From positions 62,001 through 126,000 of the forward strand of contig DATKXK010000010.1 in assembly GCA_035529075.1 (NCBI GenBank): 64,000 bases of DNA, written 5' to 3'. The DNA comes from Acidobacteriota bacterium. Its GTDB lineage: Bacteria; Zixibacteria; MSB-5A5; GN15; FEB-12. This document shows positions 8,977 to 18,031 of this stretch, piece by piece (the first letter of the stretch is position 1; every line of letters starts with the position of its first letter). The notes below the pieces were generated by a model. It saw only the letters and a program-made list of their open reading frames with translations. It searched no databases and was not told the DNA's origin. A program made the translations under genes and the position numbers.

Positions 8977-9588
8977 TTAGAAGAACTTTACTCCCAGTGT
9001 CACCGGCACGAACGAGGAGGATTCTCCTTCCGTGGCGATGGAGACGTAGCGCAGCTGCGCGAACAGGCTCCAGGCCGGGCCTGCCTTTAGCTCGACGCCG
9101 GCGCCGAGGTTAAAGTACATCTTGTTCTGGTCTTCCTGGATCAGGCTGTTGAGCGTGCTGGTAGCCAGAGTGTTGGAGCCGGAGAACTCAGACTGCTGGA
9201 TCTTGGCCATTCCAAGGCCGCCAAGCACGAACGGCTTTACCGGGGAGGACGGAAGAGCAAACGACATCCGTGCGTCGACACCGAACATCCACATCTTGTT
9301 CGCGCCGCCTTCGACGCCCGTCAGCGTCGAGAGGAGGGGATTGCTGTCAAAATCGATCGGGAACTGGTGATGTTCCACCTTGGCCACTATCTGAGTATTC
9401 GGAGCAGCTTTGTAGCCAAAGCCTATGCTTCCGTGGAAACCGGTCTTGTACCCCTCCTTGAAACCGTCGGGCGCGGCCGGCAGCGACAGTGCTCCGCCTG
9501 CATAGAGGCTGAACGGCTGCGGCGCCTGCGCCCAGGCCGCGACAGCAAACACCGTCAGAAAGAGTACGGTGAAAAGCAGTTTCTTCAT
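8977..9588 (-). CDS. Small outer-membrane beta-barrel protein
   Basis: A 203-residue protein with a clean signal peptide (KKLLFTVLFLTVFAVAAWAQ, cleavage after AWA) and a mature part built of amphipathic strands, including GFHGSIGFGYKA, QIVAKVEHHQFP, KMWMFGVDARMSFAL, FVLGGLGMAKI and the C-terminal FVPVTLGVKFF. A final aromatic residue is the beta-signal recognised by the BAM machinery. The fold suggests an 8-stranded OmpX/PagP-size barrel of unknown role. The ATG has an excellent GGAGG seven bases upstream, and a strong terminator follows, so it is monocistronic. It is divergent from the thiolase operon with a 411-bp gap. Confidence 0.85.
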   Translation of the reverse strand: MKKLLFTVLFLTVFAVAAWAQAPQPFSLYAGGALSLPAAPDGFKEGYKTGFHGSIGFGYKAAPNTQIVAKVEHHQFPIDFDSNPLLSTLTGVEGGANKMWMFGVDARMSFALPSSPVKPFVLGGLGMAKIQQSEFSGSNTLATSTLNSLIQEDQNKMYFNLGAGVELKAGPAWSLFAQLRYVSIATEGESSSFVPVTLGVKFF

Positions 9589-9999
9589 CTTTACCTCCAG
9601 TTAACGTGAGTGCCACCTGCGTTTGTAGATAAATCGGACGAGTGAGACGATTCCTTAACGGCCTGTGGTCAGGCAACTCGGATATACTCCGGGGCTCAAT
9701 TAACTACGGGCAAGGTCTGGATTAAACCGGACTAATTCAGTCTGAATGGTTCATAAGGCCGCGAACAGGTTATTTCGCGCAGTCAGCACTTGCACACTGA
9801 GTGGTTCTGCCGGGTTGCGGGGTCGGTGTTACCTGCTGCTGCACGTCGGCGGAATTCGGCCTCTGGCGGCCACGGGACGGTCGGACAGGACGCCCCGAGA
9901 CGACATTTGTGAACAAATTCACTTGCGCCTGCCCGCGCGATTCGTTATATAGCGCAAAAACATCGTCCGGCACAAATCCACTTATATCAGGAGGCTTCG
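9589..9999. other. Divergent intergenic region, 411 bp
   Basis: No convincing gene is seen. The right end holds a candidate promoter for the thiolase operon (9923-9951), with a short palindrome GTGAA-CAAA-TTCAC (9909-9922) abutting its -35 box. The left end must hold the promoter of the minus-strand beta-barrel gene, but I find no sequence there I would call. The rest shows no repeat or RNA signature. Confidence 0.6.
9909..9951 (+). promoter_or_regulatory. Candidate promoter and operator for the beta-oxidation operon
   Basis: TTGCGC (9923-9928), a 17-nt spacer and TATATA (9946-9951) resemble a sigma-70 promoter about 45 nt before the thiolase ATG at 10000. The inverted repeat GTGAA-CAAA-TTCAC (9909-9922) directly precedes the -35 box, a position used by TetR/FadR-type regulators of acyl-CoA genes. 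The operator role is inference; no regulator gene is adjacent. Confidence 0.4.
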
Positions 10000-11190
10000 A
10001 TGCCAAAAAGAGACGAGGCTTATATCATCTCCGCCTGCCGGTCAGCAATTGGCACGTTGCACGGCGGCCTGGGCAGCTTCACTGGTCCGCAACTCGGTGC
10101 CTTTGCCGTCAAAGAGGCCGTCAAGCGTGGCAAAATAGATCCCGCTGCCCTTGATGAAGTCATTATGGGACAAGTAGTTCAGGGAGCTGCCGGTCAGGCG
10201 CCGGCCCGTCAGGCGGCTATCCACGGGGGCATTCCGGCTGAAGTGCCGGCCATAACGATCAACAAAGTCTGCGGTTCAGGGCTCAAGGCCGTTATGCTGG
10301 CAGCGCAGTCGATTCGGGCCGGCGACCAGAATCTCGTTCTGGCCGGCGGCATGGAATCGATGTCCAGTACGCCGTATGTCATCCGGGGGGCCAAAACGGG
10401 CACCAAGTTCGGTCACCGGAAACTCGAGGACATCATGATCTCTGACGGCCTGTGGGACTCTTTCAATGACGTTCACATGGGTAACATCGCCGAGTACACG
10501 CGCAAGAAGGCCAACGTGACCCGCGAGGACCAGGATGAATTCGCCTTTAAGTCCCATCAGAAGGCGGTTGCCGCGCAGACGGCCGGCAAGTTCAAGCAGG
10601 AGATCTTTCCTATCAGCGTGCCGCGCCGCAAGGGCGATCCGGTGATTTTCGAGGTCGATGAGTGTCCGCGGGCCGACATTTCCATCGAGAAACTGGCCAA
10701 GCTGCGTCCGGCATTCGAGAAGGAGGGGACAGTCACGGCCGGGAACGCTCCGGGTCTCAACGATGGCAGCGCGGCGTGCGTGGTGGCCTCGGAGAAGTAC
10801 ATGAAGGACAACGGGCTTACACCGCTGGCGCGGGTGATCGAGTACGCCGTCGCCGGTACCGAGCCCATCGACCTGTTCTTCTCACCGATCTATGCGGTGC
10901 AGAAGCTGATGGAGAAGATGAAGGTCGACATCAACTACTTTGACCTCATCGAAGCCAATGAGGCATTCTCGGCGCAGGCGGTCACGGACGGTCGCGGTCT
11001 GAAGTGGGACTGGGACCGCGTCAACGTGCATGGCGGCGCGGTGGCTCTCGGCCATCCGATCGGCGCCTCCGGCACCCGTATCCTGACCACGCTGATCTAC
11101 GCGCTGAAGGATCGAGGACTCAAGACCGGCCTGGCCACGCTCTGCCTTGGCGGCGGCAACGCCGTTGCGATGGCTATTGAGCTTAGCTAA
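10000..11190 (+). CDS. Acetyl-CoA C-acetyltransferase (thiolase)
   Basis: A 396-residue type II thiolase that condenses or cleaves acetoacetyl-CoA/acetyl-CoA. All catalytic landmarks are present: nucleophilic Cys91 in [30 protein letters not shown], His352 in [18 protein letters not shown], and Cys382 in CLGGGNAVA. Length fits AtoB/PhaA-type enzymes. It is the first gene of a four-gene run with a 3-hydroxyacyl-CoA dehydrogenase and two acyl-CoA dehydrogenases, so it most likely closes a short- or branched-chain acyl-CoA degradation pathway, taking products of the neighbouring carboxylase module to acetyl-CoA. AGGAGG is seen 6-7 bases before the ATG. Confidence 0.93.
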   Translation: MPKRDEAYIISACRSAIGTLHGGLGSFTGPQLGAFAVKEAVKRGKIDPAALDEVIMGQVVQGAAGQAPARQAAIHGGIPAEVPAITINKVCGSGLKAVMLAAQSIRAGDQNLVLAGGMESMSSTPYVIRGAKTGTKFGHRKLEDIMISDGLWDSFNDVHMGNIAEYTRKKANVTREDQDEFAFKSHQKAVAAQTAGKFKQEIFPISVPRRKGDPVIFEVDECPRADISIEKLAKLRPAFEKEGTVTAGNAPGLNDGSAACVVASEKYMKDNGLTPLARVIEYAVAGTEPIDLFFSPIYAVQKLMEKMKVDINYFDLIEANEAFSAQAVTDGRGLKWDWDRVNVHGGAVALGHPIGASGTRILTTLIYALKDRGLKTGLATLCLGGGNAVAMAIELS

Positions 11191-11216
11191 TAACCACAGT
11201 CGTGGAGGGAACGAAC

Positions 11217-12080
11217 GTGAAGTTAGAGGATATCAAGACGGTGTCAATCATCGGCGCCGGCACTATGGGCAACGGGATTGCCCAGGTGTTTGCCCAGACC
11301 GGGTACGCCGTGAACCTGATGGAAGTAGATCAGGCGTACCTGGATCGTGCTCTGGCGACCATTACCAAGAGCCTTGACCGGATGGTGAAAAAGGAGAAGA
11401 TCACGGAGGCTGTGAAGACCGAGACCCTCGGCCGAATCAAGACCTCAACTGATCTCAAGTCTGCCTCCGGTTCACAACTGGTCATTGAGGCCGTCACGGA
11501 ACAATTGGACCTGAAGCTGAAGCTGTTTCAGGAGCTTGAGGGTATCTGCGGCCCTGATACGCTGTTTGCTTCCAACACGTCATCGTTGCCGATAACCCGG
11601 CTGGCCGCGGCGACCAAGCGACCGGCCCAGTTTATCGGTATGCACTTCATGAACCCCGTGCCGATGATGAAGCTGGTTGAGCTGATTCGCGGTATTGCCA
11701 CCTCGGATGAAACGTGTAACGTCATCGCGGAGTTAGCAAAGAAGCTCGGCAAGGTGCCGGTGGAGGCCAACGATTTCCCCGGGTTCATCGCGAACCGCAT
11801 CCTGTTGCCGATGATCAACGAGGCGATCTACGCCCACATGGAGGGTGTCGGTACGATTGAGGCCATCGACGAGGTGATGAAGCTGGGGATGGGGCATCCG
11901 ATGGGACCGCTGACACTGGCCGATTTTATCGGCCTTGACGTCTGCCTGGCCATTCTGGAAGTGATGCACGACGGGTTGGGCGATCCCAAGTACCGTCCGT
12001 GCCCGCTCCTGCGGAAGATGGTTCAGGCCGGCTACCTTGGCCGCAAGACCGGTCGCGGATTCTACGACTACAGCAAGTAA
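11217..12080 (+). CDS. 3-hydroxybutyryl-CoA dehydrogenase
   Basis: A 287-residue NAD-dependent 3-hydroxyacyl-CoA dehydrogenase of the short single-function type. The Rossmann fold begins [19 protein letters not shown]; the catalytic His lies in [15 protein letters not shown], and the C-terminal helical domain has [19 protein letters not shown] and [16 protein letters not shown]. Length matches Hbd/PaaH. GTG at 11217 is the better start: GGAGGGA lies just upstream, whereas the GTG at 11202 overlaps that ribosome-binding site. It is 26 bp after the thiolase and 11 bp before the acyl-CoA dehydrogenase. Confidence 0.92.
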   Translation: MKLEDIKTVSIIGAGTMGNGIAQVFAQTGYAVNLMEVDQAYLDRALATITKSLDRMVKKEKITEAVKTETLGRIKTSTDLKSASGSQLVIEAVTEQLDLKLKLFQELEGICGPDTLFASNTSSLPITRLAAATKRPAQFIGMHFMNPVPMMKLVELIRGIATSDETCNVIAELAKKLGKVPVEANDFPGFIANRILLPMINEAIYAHMEGVGTIEAIDEVMKLGMGHPMGPLTLADFIGLDVCLAILEVMHDGLGDPKYRPCPLLRKMVQAGYLGRKTGRGFYDYSK

Positions 12081-12091
12081 GGAGTCGGTCT

Positions 12092-13234
12092 ATGGATTTC
12101 AAGTTGTCCGAAGATGACCTTGAGCTTAAGATGACGGCCCGGGAATTGGCTGAGAAACGTCTCTACCCGATCGCCATGGAAATGGACGAGAAGGAACAGA
12201 CGCCGCCGGAACTGATCAAGGAATGTGCGGAACTCGGTTATTTCGGGTTCACCGCTCCCGAGAAGTACGGCGGTCTCGAACTCAGTGCCACCTCCTTCAT
12301 GGGGGTGCTCGAAGAGATCTGCGCGGCCTGCGCTGGCTTCGGCATCATGCTCTCGGTTCACAACTCCCTGGTCTGCGAGATCATCAAGCTGTACGGCTCT
12401 GAGGAGCTCAAACAGAAGTACCTGCCGCTTATGGCGACCGGAGAGAAGATCGGCGCCTACTGCATCACGGAACCGCAGGCCGGTACCGACATCGCCTCGC
12501 TGAGTATGACGGCCGTCGAAAAGGGCGACTCCTGGGTGCTCAACGGCACGAAGACGTTTGTCACCAACGCGAACTTCGCCGGTGTGTATATCGTCTTCGC
12601 CAAGACGCACCCGGAGGAGGGGCGCAAGGGTATCTCCTGTTTTGTGGTCGACGGCGGCCTTGACGGGATGACGCTCGGCCAGCCCGAGAAGAAATGCGGG
12701 TTGAGGGCCTCAGACACGCGCGAGGTGAACTTCGCGGATGTCGTGATTCCAAAAGGGAATCTTCTGGGGAAACCCCGCGAGGGTTTTCGTATGGCCGTGA
12801 GCATCCTGAATTCCGGCCGTATCGGGGTGGCCTTCCAGTCCATCGGCATTGCCCAGGCGGCTTTGAGCGAAGCCATCAAGTACTCCAAGGAGCGCCGGCA
12901 GTTTGACCAGCCGATCGCCAACTTCCAGGCCATTCAGTTCAAGCTGGCTGACATGGCGATGAAGATCGACGCCGGCAGGTTGCTGGCGTACCGCGCGGTG
13001 CAGCTCAAGGATGCCGGGGAACCGTGCCACCGTGAGTCGTCCATGGCTAAGCTGTTTTGTTCCACCATGGCCAACTTCGTCTGTAATGAAGCCCTGCAGA
13101 TTCACGGAGGGTACGGCTACATCAAGGAGTACGCCGTGGAGCGGTATTTCCGCGATGCGCGCGTGACGGAACTTTACGAAGGTACCTCGGAAGCCCAGCG
13201 CATGGTCATTTCGAGGGATCTCTTGAGGGAGTGA
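12092..13234 (+). CDS. Acyl-CoA dehydrogenase (short/branched-chain type)
   Basis: A 380-residue FAD-dependent acyl-CoA dehydrogenase. It contains the signature segments CITEPQAGTDIASL and VKG-like domain boundaries, the substrate-channel region GRIGVAFQSIGIAQAAL, IHGGYGYIKEYAVERYFRDARV, and ELYEGTSEAQRMVI, where the Glu before GTSE is the catalytic base of the butyryl-CoA group. It makes the 2,3-double bond and passes electrons to ETF (no ETF genes here). The longer frame beginning at 11999 overlaps the preceding gene, so the ATG at 12092, preceded by AAGGAGTCGG, is the start. Whether it prefers butyryl-, isovaleryl- or 2-methylbutyryl-CoA cannot be told by eye. Confidence 0.92.
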   Translation: MDFKLSEDDLELKMTARELAEKRLYPIAMEMDEKEQTPPELIKECAELGYFGFTAPEKYGGLELSATSFMGVLEEICAACAGFGIMLSVHNSLVCEIIKLYGSEELKQKYLPLMATGEKIGAYCITEPQAGTDIASLSMTAVEKGDSWVLNGTKTFVTNANFAGVYIVFAKTHPEEGRKGISCFVVDGGLDGMTLGQPEKKCGLRASDTREVNFADVVIPKGNLLGKPREGFRMAVSILNSGRIGVAFQSIGIAQAALSEAIKYSKERRQFDQPIANFQAIQFKLADMAMKIDAGRLLAYRAVQLKDAGEPCHRESSMAKLFCSTMANFVCNEALQIHGGYGYIKEYAVERYFRDARVTELYEGTSEAQRMVISRDLLRE

Positions 13235-13237
13235 GCG

Positions 13238-14380
13238 TTGCTGGAAAAGAAGCACCTGGAATACCGCGAAAAAATCCGGGCGTTCATGGAGGAAACCGTC
13301 AAGCCGGTCGCCGCGACGCTTGACCTTGAACAACGGTTTCCCGACGAGCACATGAAGCCGCTGACCGACATGGGGCTGCTCAGTATGCTCGTGCCCGAGA
13401 AATACGGCGGTCGCCCTACCGACACGTTGACCTACACCATAGCGGTCGAGGAGGCCTCGCGCGTATGCGGGTCCACCGGCATTATGCTGGCGGCGCACAA
13501 TTCGCTGGGCTGTTTACCCATCCTGGAGTTCGGCTCCGAGCAACAGAGGCAGAAGTACCTGCCGCGTGCCGCGCAGGGGGAGCTGATCGCCTTCGGCCTT
13601 TCGGAGCCGGAGGCCGGGTCCGATGCCGGCGGCACGCGCACCATGGCCCGCCGTGAAAACGAACACTGGGTCATCAACGGCTGCAAGTGCTGGATAACGT
13701 CGGCCACCAAGGCCTTCGCCACGATTGCTTCCGCGCGCACGTCCGAGGATCTCGAGGACAAGCGTATCACCTGTTTCATTCTTGACAAAGACTGGGAAGG
13801 CTACTCGGTCGGCAAGAAGGAAAACAAACTGGGCCTGCGGGGTTCGGACACGGCGTTTCTTCATTTCGATGATCTGCGCGTGCCCCTGGATGCGCAGCTC
13901 GGCGACGTCGGGCAGGGGTTCAAGCAGATGTTGATCACCCTGGACGGAGGCCGGATATCTATCGGCGCCATGGCCCTGGGCCTCGGCCAGGGGGCCTTCG
14001 AGTGCGCGCTCAGGTACTCGGCGGATCGCGTACAGTTCGGCAAACCGATCAGCTACAATCAGGCGATCCAGCACAAGCTGGCCGACATGGCGACGGAACT
14101 GGAGGCCGCCCGGCAGCTCCTGTACGAATGCTCCTGCATGAAGGACGCCGGAGTGCCGTACGGTCATTATTCGGCCATGGCCAAGCTGTACGCCTCGGAA
14201 GTGGCCACTCGCGCGGCCGCCACCGCCATCGGCATCCTTGGCGCCGTCGGCATCAGCACCGGCCGGTACCCGGCCGAGCGTATCTGGCGCGATGTCAAGC
14301 TTTGCGAGATTGGGGAGGGGACGTCCGAGATTCAACGGCTGGTCATCGCCCGGTACCTGCTCAAGTCGTTGAAGGTGTGA
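13238..14380 (+). CDS. Second acyl-CoA dehydrogenase
   Basis: A 380-residue paralogue-like acyl-CoA dehydrogenase directly after the first one (3-bp gap). Motifs are FGLSEPEAGSDAGGTRT, WVINGCKCWITSA (flavin domain), GGRISIGAMALGLGQGA and the C-terminal IGEGTSEIQRLVIARYLL, retaining Glu at the catalytic position. The lid segment differs from the upstream enzyme: GAVGISTGRYPAERIWRDV instead of the usual HGGYGY, so it probably has a different acyl-CoA substrate. Start is TTG with GAGGGAG seven bases upstream. A strong terminator follows, so this is the last gene of the beta-oxidation operon. Confidence 0.9.
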   Translation: MLEKKHLEYREKIRAFMEETVKPVAATLDLEQRFPDEHMKPLTDMGLLSMLVPEKYGGRPTDTLTYTIAVEEASRVCGSTGIMLAAHNSLGCLPILEFGSEQQRQKYLPRAAQGELIAFGLSEPEAGSDAGGTRTMARRENEHWVINGCKCWITSATKAFATIASARTSEDLEDKRITCFILDKDWEGYSVGKKENKLGLRGSDTAFLHFDDLRVPLDAQLGDVGQGFKQMLITLDGGRISIGAMALGLGQGAFECALRYSADRVQFGKPISYNQAIQHKLADMATELEAARQLLYECSCMKDAGVPYGHYSAMAKLYASEVATRAAATAIGILGAVGISTGRYPAERIWRDVKLCEIGEGTSEIQRLVIARYLLKSLKV

Positions 14381-14403
14381 CAGCTGCCCATAGAATCAAC
14401 CAT

Positions 14404-14443
14404 GCCCGCCGGGGCGGCATTGCCCGTCTCCGGCGGGCTTTTT
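14404..14443 (+). terminator. Rho-independent terminator of the beta-oxidation operon
   Basis: GCCCGCCGG (14404-14412) pairs perfectly with CCGGCGGGC (14430-14438), followed by TTTTT. It starts 23 bp after the stop of the second acyl-CoA dehydrogenase gene. Confidence 0.88.
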
Positions 14444-14477
14444 GCTTCGGGCGGTGCTCCGGCCGACGCGAATTTGT

Positions 14478-14506
14478 TTGAACCTCAGGCCGGTATTTTG
14501 TATCAT
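14478..14506 (+). promoter_or_regulatory. Candidate sigma-70 promoter for ilvE-rpiB
   Basis: TTGAAC (14478-14483), exactly 17 nt, then TATCAT (14501-14506). It lies between the upstream terminator and the ilvE ATG at 14551, giving a leader of about 38 nt with a TTGAGG ribosome-binding site. Confidence 0.6.
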
Positions 14507-14550
14507 GACTAAAACGGTGCATCTAATCATCTTGCTCTTGAGGTATCCAT

Positions 14551-15495
14551 ATGGCGTTCAATAAGACCGAATACATCTGGATGAACGGTAAGTTCGTCAA
14601 GTGGGACGATGCCAAAATCCACGTCCTCTCGCACGTGGTCCACTACGGCTCGTCGGTGTTCGAGGGCATGCGCGCGTACAAGACACCCAGGGGAGCGGCC
14701 TGTTTTCGCCTGAAGGATCACAGCGTTCGGCTGTTCGATTCGGCAAAAATCTATCGCATGGACATCCCCTTCACGCCGGAAGAGATCGACCAGGCCACGC
14801 TCGACATTATCGGTGCCAACCGTCTGGACGAGTGCTACGTGCGCCCCGTCGTCTACCGGGGATATAACAGTCTCGGGGTGGACCCCTCGCGTTGCCCGAT
14901 CGACGTCTGCATTGCCGTCTGGCCGTGGGGGCAGTACCTCGGCCCGGAGGCTCTTGACAAGGGCGTATCGGTGTGCTTCTCGTCGTGGAACCGCATGGCT
15001 CCCAATACGCTTCCCGCCATGGCCAAGGCCGGGGCCAACTACATGAACAGCCAGCTTATCAAAATGGAGGCTATCAGCCACGGCTACGTGGAGGGAATTG
15101 CCCTGGATGTCTACGGTCACGTCTCGGAAGGCTCCGGCGAGAACATCTTTCTCGTCCGCAACGGCGTGCTGATTACACCGACCTTTGCCGCCTCGATCCT
15201 TCCCGGCATCATTCGCCGGTCCATCATCAGGCTGGCCGAGGATATGGGCATCAAGGTCATCGAGCAGAACGTCCCGCGCGAGGCCCTGTACCTGGCCGAC
15301 GAGGTCTTTTTCACCGGCTCGGCGGCCGAGATCACGCCGATATCCGCAATCGACCATATCAAGGTCGGTACCGGCAGGTGCGGGCCGATCACCAAGAAGC
15401 TCCAGCAGACCTTCTTCGGTATCGTCAGCGGCGCGATCGAGGACAAGTACGGCTGGCTGACGTACGTGCCGGAGTACAAAGGAGTACCGGTATAA
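14551..15495 (+). CDS. ilvE: Branched-chain amino acid aminotransferase
   Basis: A 314-residue class IV PLP aminotransferase that interconverts Leu/Ile/Val and their 2-oxo acids. It shows the IlvE start (YIWMNGKFVKWDDA, HVVHYGSSVFEGMRAY), the PLP-binding lysine in AMAKAGANYMNSQL, VSEGSGENIFLV and the late EVFFTGSAAEITPI motif, all as in the IlvE group I enzymes. It can serve both synthesis and, with the acyl-CoA genes upstream, the first step of branched-chain amino acid breakdown. It has its own promoter and abuts rpiB with no gap. Confidence 0.95.
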   Translation: MAFNKTEYIWMNGKFVKWDDAKIHVLSHVVHYGSSVFEGMRAYKTPRGAACFRLKDHSVRLFDSAKIYRMDIPFTPEEIDQATLDIIGANRLDECYVRPVVYRGYNSLGVDPSRCPIDVCIAVWPWGQYLGPEALDKGVSVCFSSWNRMAPNTLPAMAKAGANYMNSQLIKMEAISHGYVEGIALDVYGHVSEGSGENIFLVRNGVLITPTFAASILPGIIRRSIIRLAEDMGIKVIEQNVPREALYLADEVFFTGSAAEITPISAIDHIKVGTGRCGPITKKLQQTFFGIVSGAIEDKYGWLTYVPEYKGVPV

Positions 15496-15957
15496 ATGAA
15501 GGTGGCCGTCGGCGCCGATCACAAGGGCTACGCCTTCAAGGCGCGGATCAAGGGCATACTCGAGAAGCTCGGTCACGAGGTGATCGACTTCGGTACCGAT
15601 TCGGAAGAGTCGGTGGACTACCCGGATTTCGGCCTGAAAGTGGCGCGCGCGGTTCGAAGCGGTCAGGCCCGGTTTGGCATAACGGTTTGCTGGACCGGCA
15701 ACGGCATGAACATCGCCGCCAACAAGGTTCCTGGTATCCGGGCGGGCATGGCACTCAGTCCCGACCAGGCCCGCCTGACGCGCCTTCACAACGACGCCAA
15801 CGTCCTGACGATTGCCAGCAAGTACACGCCTGAAAGCGATCTCGAGGCCATTGTCACGACGTTTCTCACCACCGAGTTTGAGGCCGGACGGCACGTACAG
15901 CGGCTGGAGAAGATCAGACAGCAGGAGGAAAGCGCCGCCGACGTGTCGAAGGAGTAG
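15496..15957 (+). CDS. rpiB: RpiB-type ribose-5-phosphate isomerase
   Basis: A 153-residue RpiB/LacAB-family sugar-phosphate isomerase that interconverts ribose 5-phosphate and ribulose 5-phosphate. GADHKGYAFKARI gives the phosphate/active-site start, and CWTGNGMNIAANKVPGIRAG holds the catalytic cysteine region. The usual CGTGIG is CWTGNG here, a notable variation, so another pentose/hexose phosphate is possible. HNDANVLTIASKYT is the typical C-terminal motif. ATG follows directly on the ilvE stop (translational coupling), and a terminator follows. Confidence 0.88.
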   Translation: MKVAVGADHKGYAFKARIKGILEKLGHEVIDFGTDSEESVDYPDFGLKVARAVRSGQARFGITVCWTGNGMNIAANKVPGIRAGMALSPDQARLTRLHNDANVLTIASKYTPESDLEAIVTTFLTTEFEAGRHVQRLEKIRQQEESAADVSKE

Positions 15958-15988
15958 CCCGTCCCGGCTTCAAAGTGCCTGATATTGC

Positions 15989-16019
15989 GGGTCGACCGTC
16001 CGGTCGGCCCGTGTTTTTT
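15989..16019 (+). terminator. Rho-independent terminator after rpiB
   Basis: GGGTCGACC (15989-15997) pairs with GGTCGGCCC (16002-16010), nine pairs with one G-T, loop GTCC, followed by GTGTTTTTT. Confidence 0.88.
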
Positions 16020-16058
16020 CAGGCCGGGTGACCGGTCAAGGGGCCCGTATGGAATAGA

Positions 16059-16087
16059 TTGACCCCCAAAGCCGTTTTGCCTACCTT
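16059..16087 (+). promoter_or_regulatory. Candidate promoter for glyA
   Basis: TTGACC (16059-16064), 17-nt spacer, TACCTT (16082-16087), between the rpiB terminator and the glyA ATG. The -35 box is good (5 of 6) and the -10 box is modest. Confidence 0.42.
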
Positions 16088-16119
16088 GGCGGTACCTGAA
16101 TAAAGAAACGGAGCCAGCC

Positions 16120-17376
<1,257 letters not shown>

Positions 17377-17378
17377 GC

Positions 17379-17687
17379 ATGCTGTTTCAGGTGACGATGT
17401 TTCCGACGTCCAAGGGCACCCCCTCGGCCTCGGCCGACGTGGCCCGGGTGATCGACATCATCGACAGGTCCGGCCTGCCGTACAGGCTGACGGCCATGTC
17501 GACCATCATCGAGGGGGAATGGGAGCCGGTGATGAAAGTCATCAACCGTGCCCGGCTGATGTTGCGGCGACGGCACAGCCGCCTGTATATCAATATCACT
17601 GTCGATGACCGCAAGGGGGCGCGCCATCGCCTGACGGGAAAAATAGAATCTGTTGAACATAAACTCGGACGCGAGGTGAAAAAGTAA
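17379..17687 (+). CDS. MTH1187-family thiamine-binding protein
   Basis: A 102-residue protein of the MTH1187/YkoF (DUF77) family, recognised by LFQVTMFPTSKGTPSASADVARVIDIIDRSGL and the TAMSTIIEGEWEPVMKVI region. The fold is ferredoxin-like and family members bind thiamine or a derivative. The start is the ATG at 17379, just after the glyA stop; a longer open frame running back inside glyA is out-of-frame shadow. It overlaps cutA by one base (TAATG), so the two are translationally coupled. Confidence 0.85.
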   Translation: MLFQVTMFPTSKGTPSASADVARVIDIIDRSGLPYRLTAMSTIIEGEWEPVMKVINRARLMLRRRHSRLYINITVDDRKGARHRLTGKIESVEHKLGREVKK

Positions 17688-18007
17688 TGGAGAACATTCG
17701 GGTCGTCTTCATATCGGTTCCCCGGGACGAGGTCAAGAAGTTCGCGCGGGCGATCGTGGCCGAGCGGCTGGCCGCCTGTGTCAACATCGTGCCCCATATC
17801 GACTCCTTCTTCTGGTGGAACAACGAGGTGCAGTCCGACGAGGAAGCCCTCATGATCATCAAGACCACGCAGGCGCGCGTCGACCGCCTCATCGAGTACG
17901 TCAGGGAGAACCATCCCTACGACATCCCGGAGATCATCACCGTGCCCGTGGCCGAGGGCCTGCCTGACTACATCAACTGGGTCATAGAAGAGACGGGGAA
18001 GAGCTAA
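17687..18007 (+). CDS. cutA: Divalent-cation tolerance protein CutA
   Basis: A 106-residue CutA1 family protein, a small trimeric ferredoxin-like protein. Signature parts are AIVAERLAACVNIVPHIDSFFWW, EEALMIIKTTQARVDRLIEYV, NHPYDIPEIITVPV and LPDYINWV. CutA is nearly universal; a role in copper tolerance was proposed in E. coli, but its real function is not clear. It is the third member of glyA-thiamine-binding-cutA. Confidence 0.93.
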   Translation: MENIRVVFISVPRDEVKKFARAIVAERLAACVNIVPHIDSFFWWNNEVQSDEEALMIIKTTQARVDRLIEYVRENHPYDIPEIITVPVAEGLPDYINWVIEETGKS

Positions 18008-18031
18008 TAACCACATAGCAAGGGGGCATCG

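Noticed and set aside
10050-10060. TGGCACGTTGC as a sigma-54 promoter in the thiolase gene.
   Set aside because: GG and GC are 8 nt apart instead of 12, and it is inside a gene.
14527-15894. 455-codon minus-strand open frame across ilvE and rpiB.
   Set aside because: Both plus-strand genes are unmistakable and their codon pattern explains the long antisense frame.
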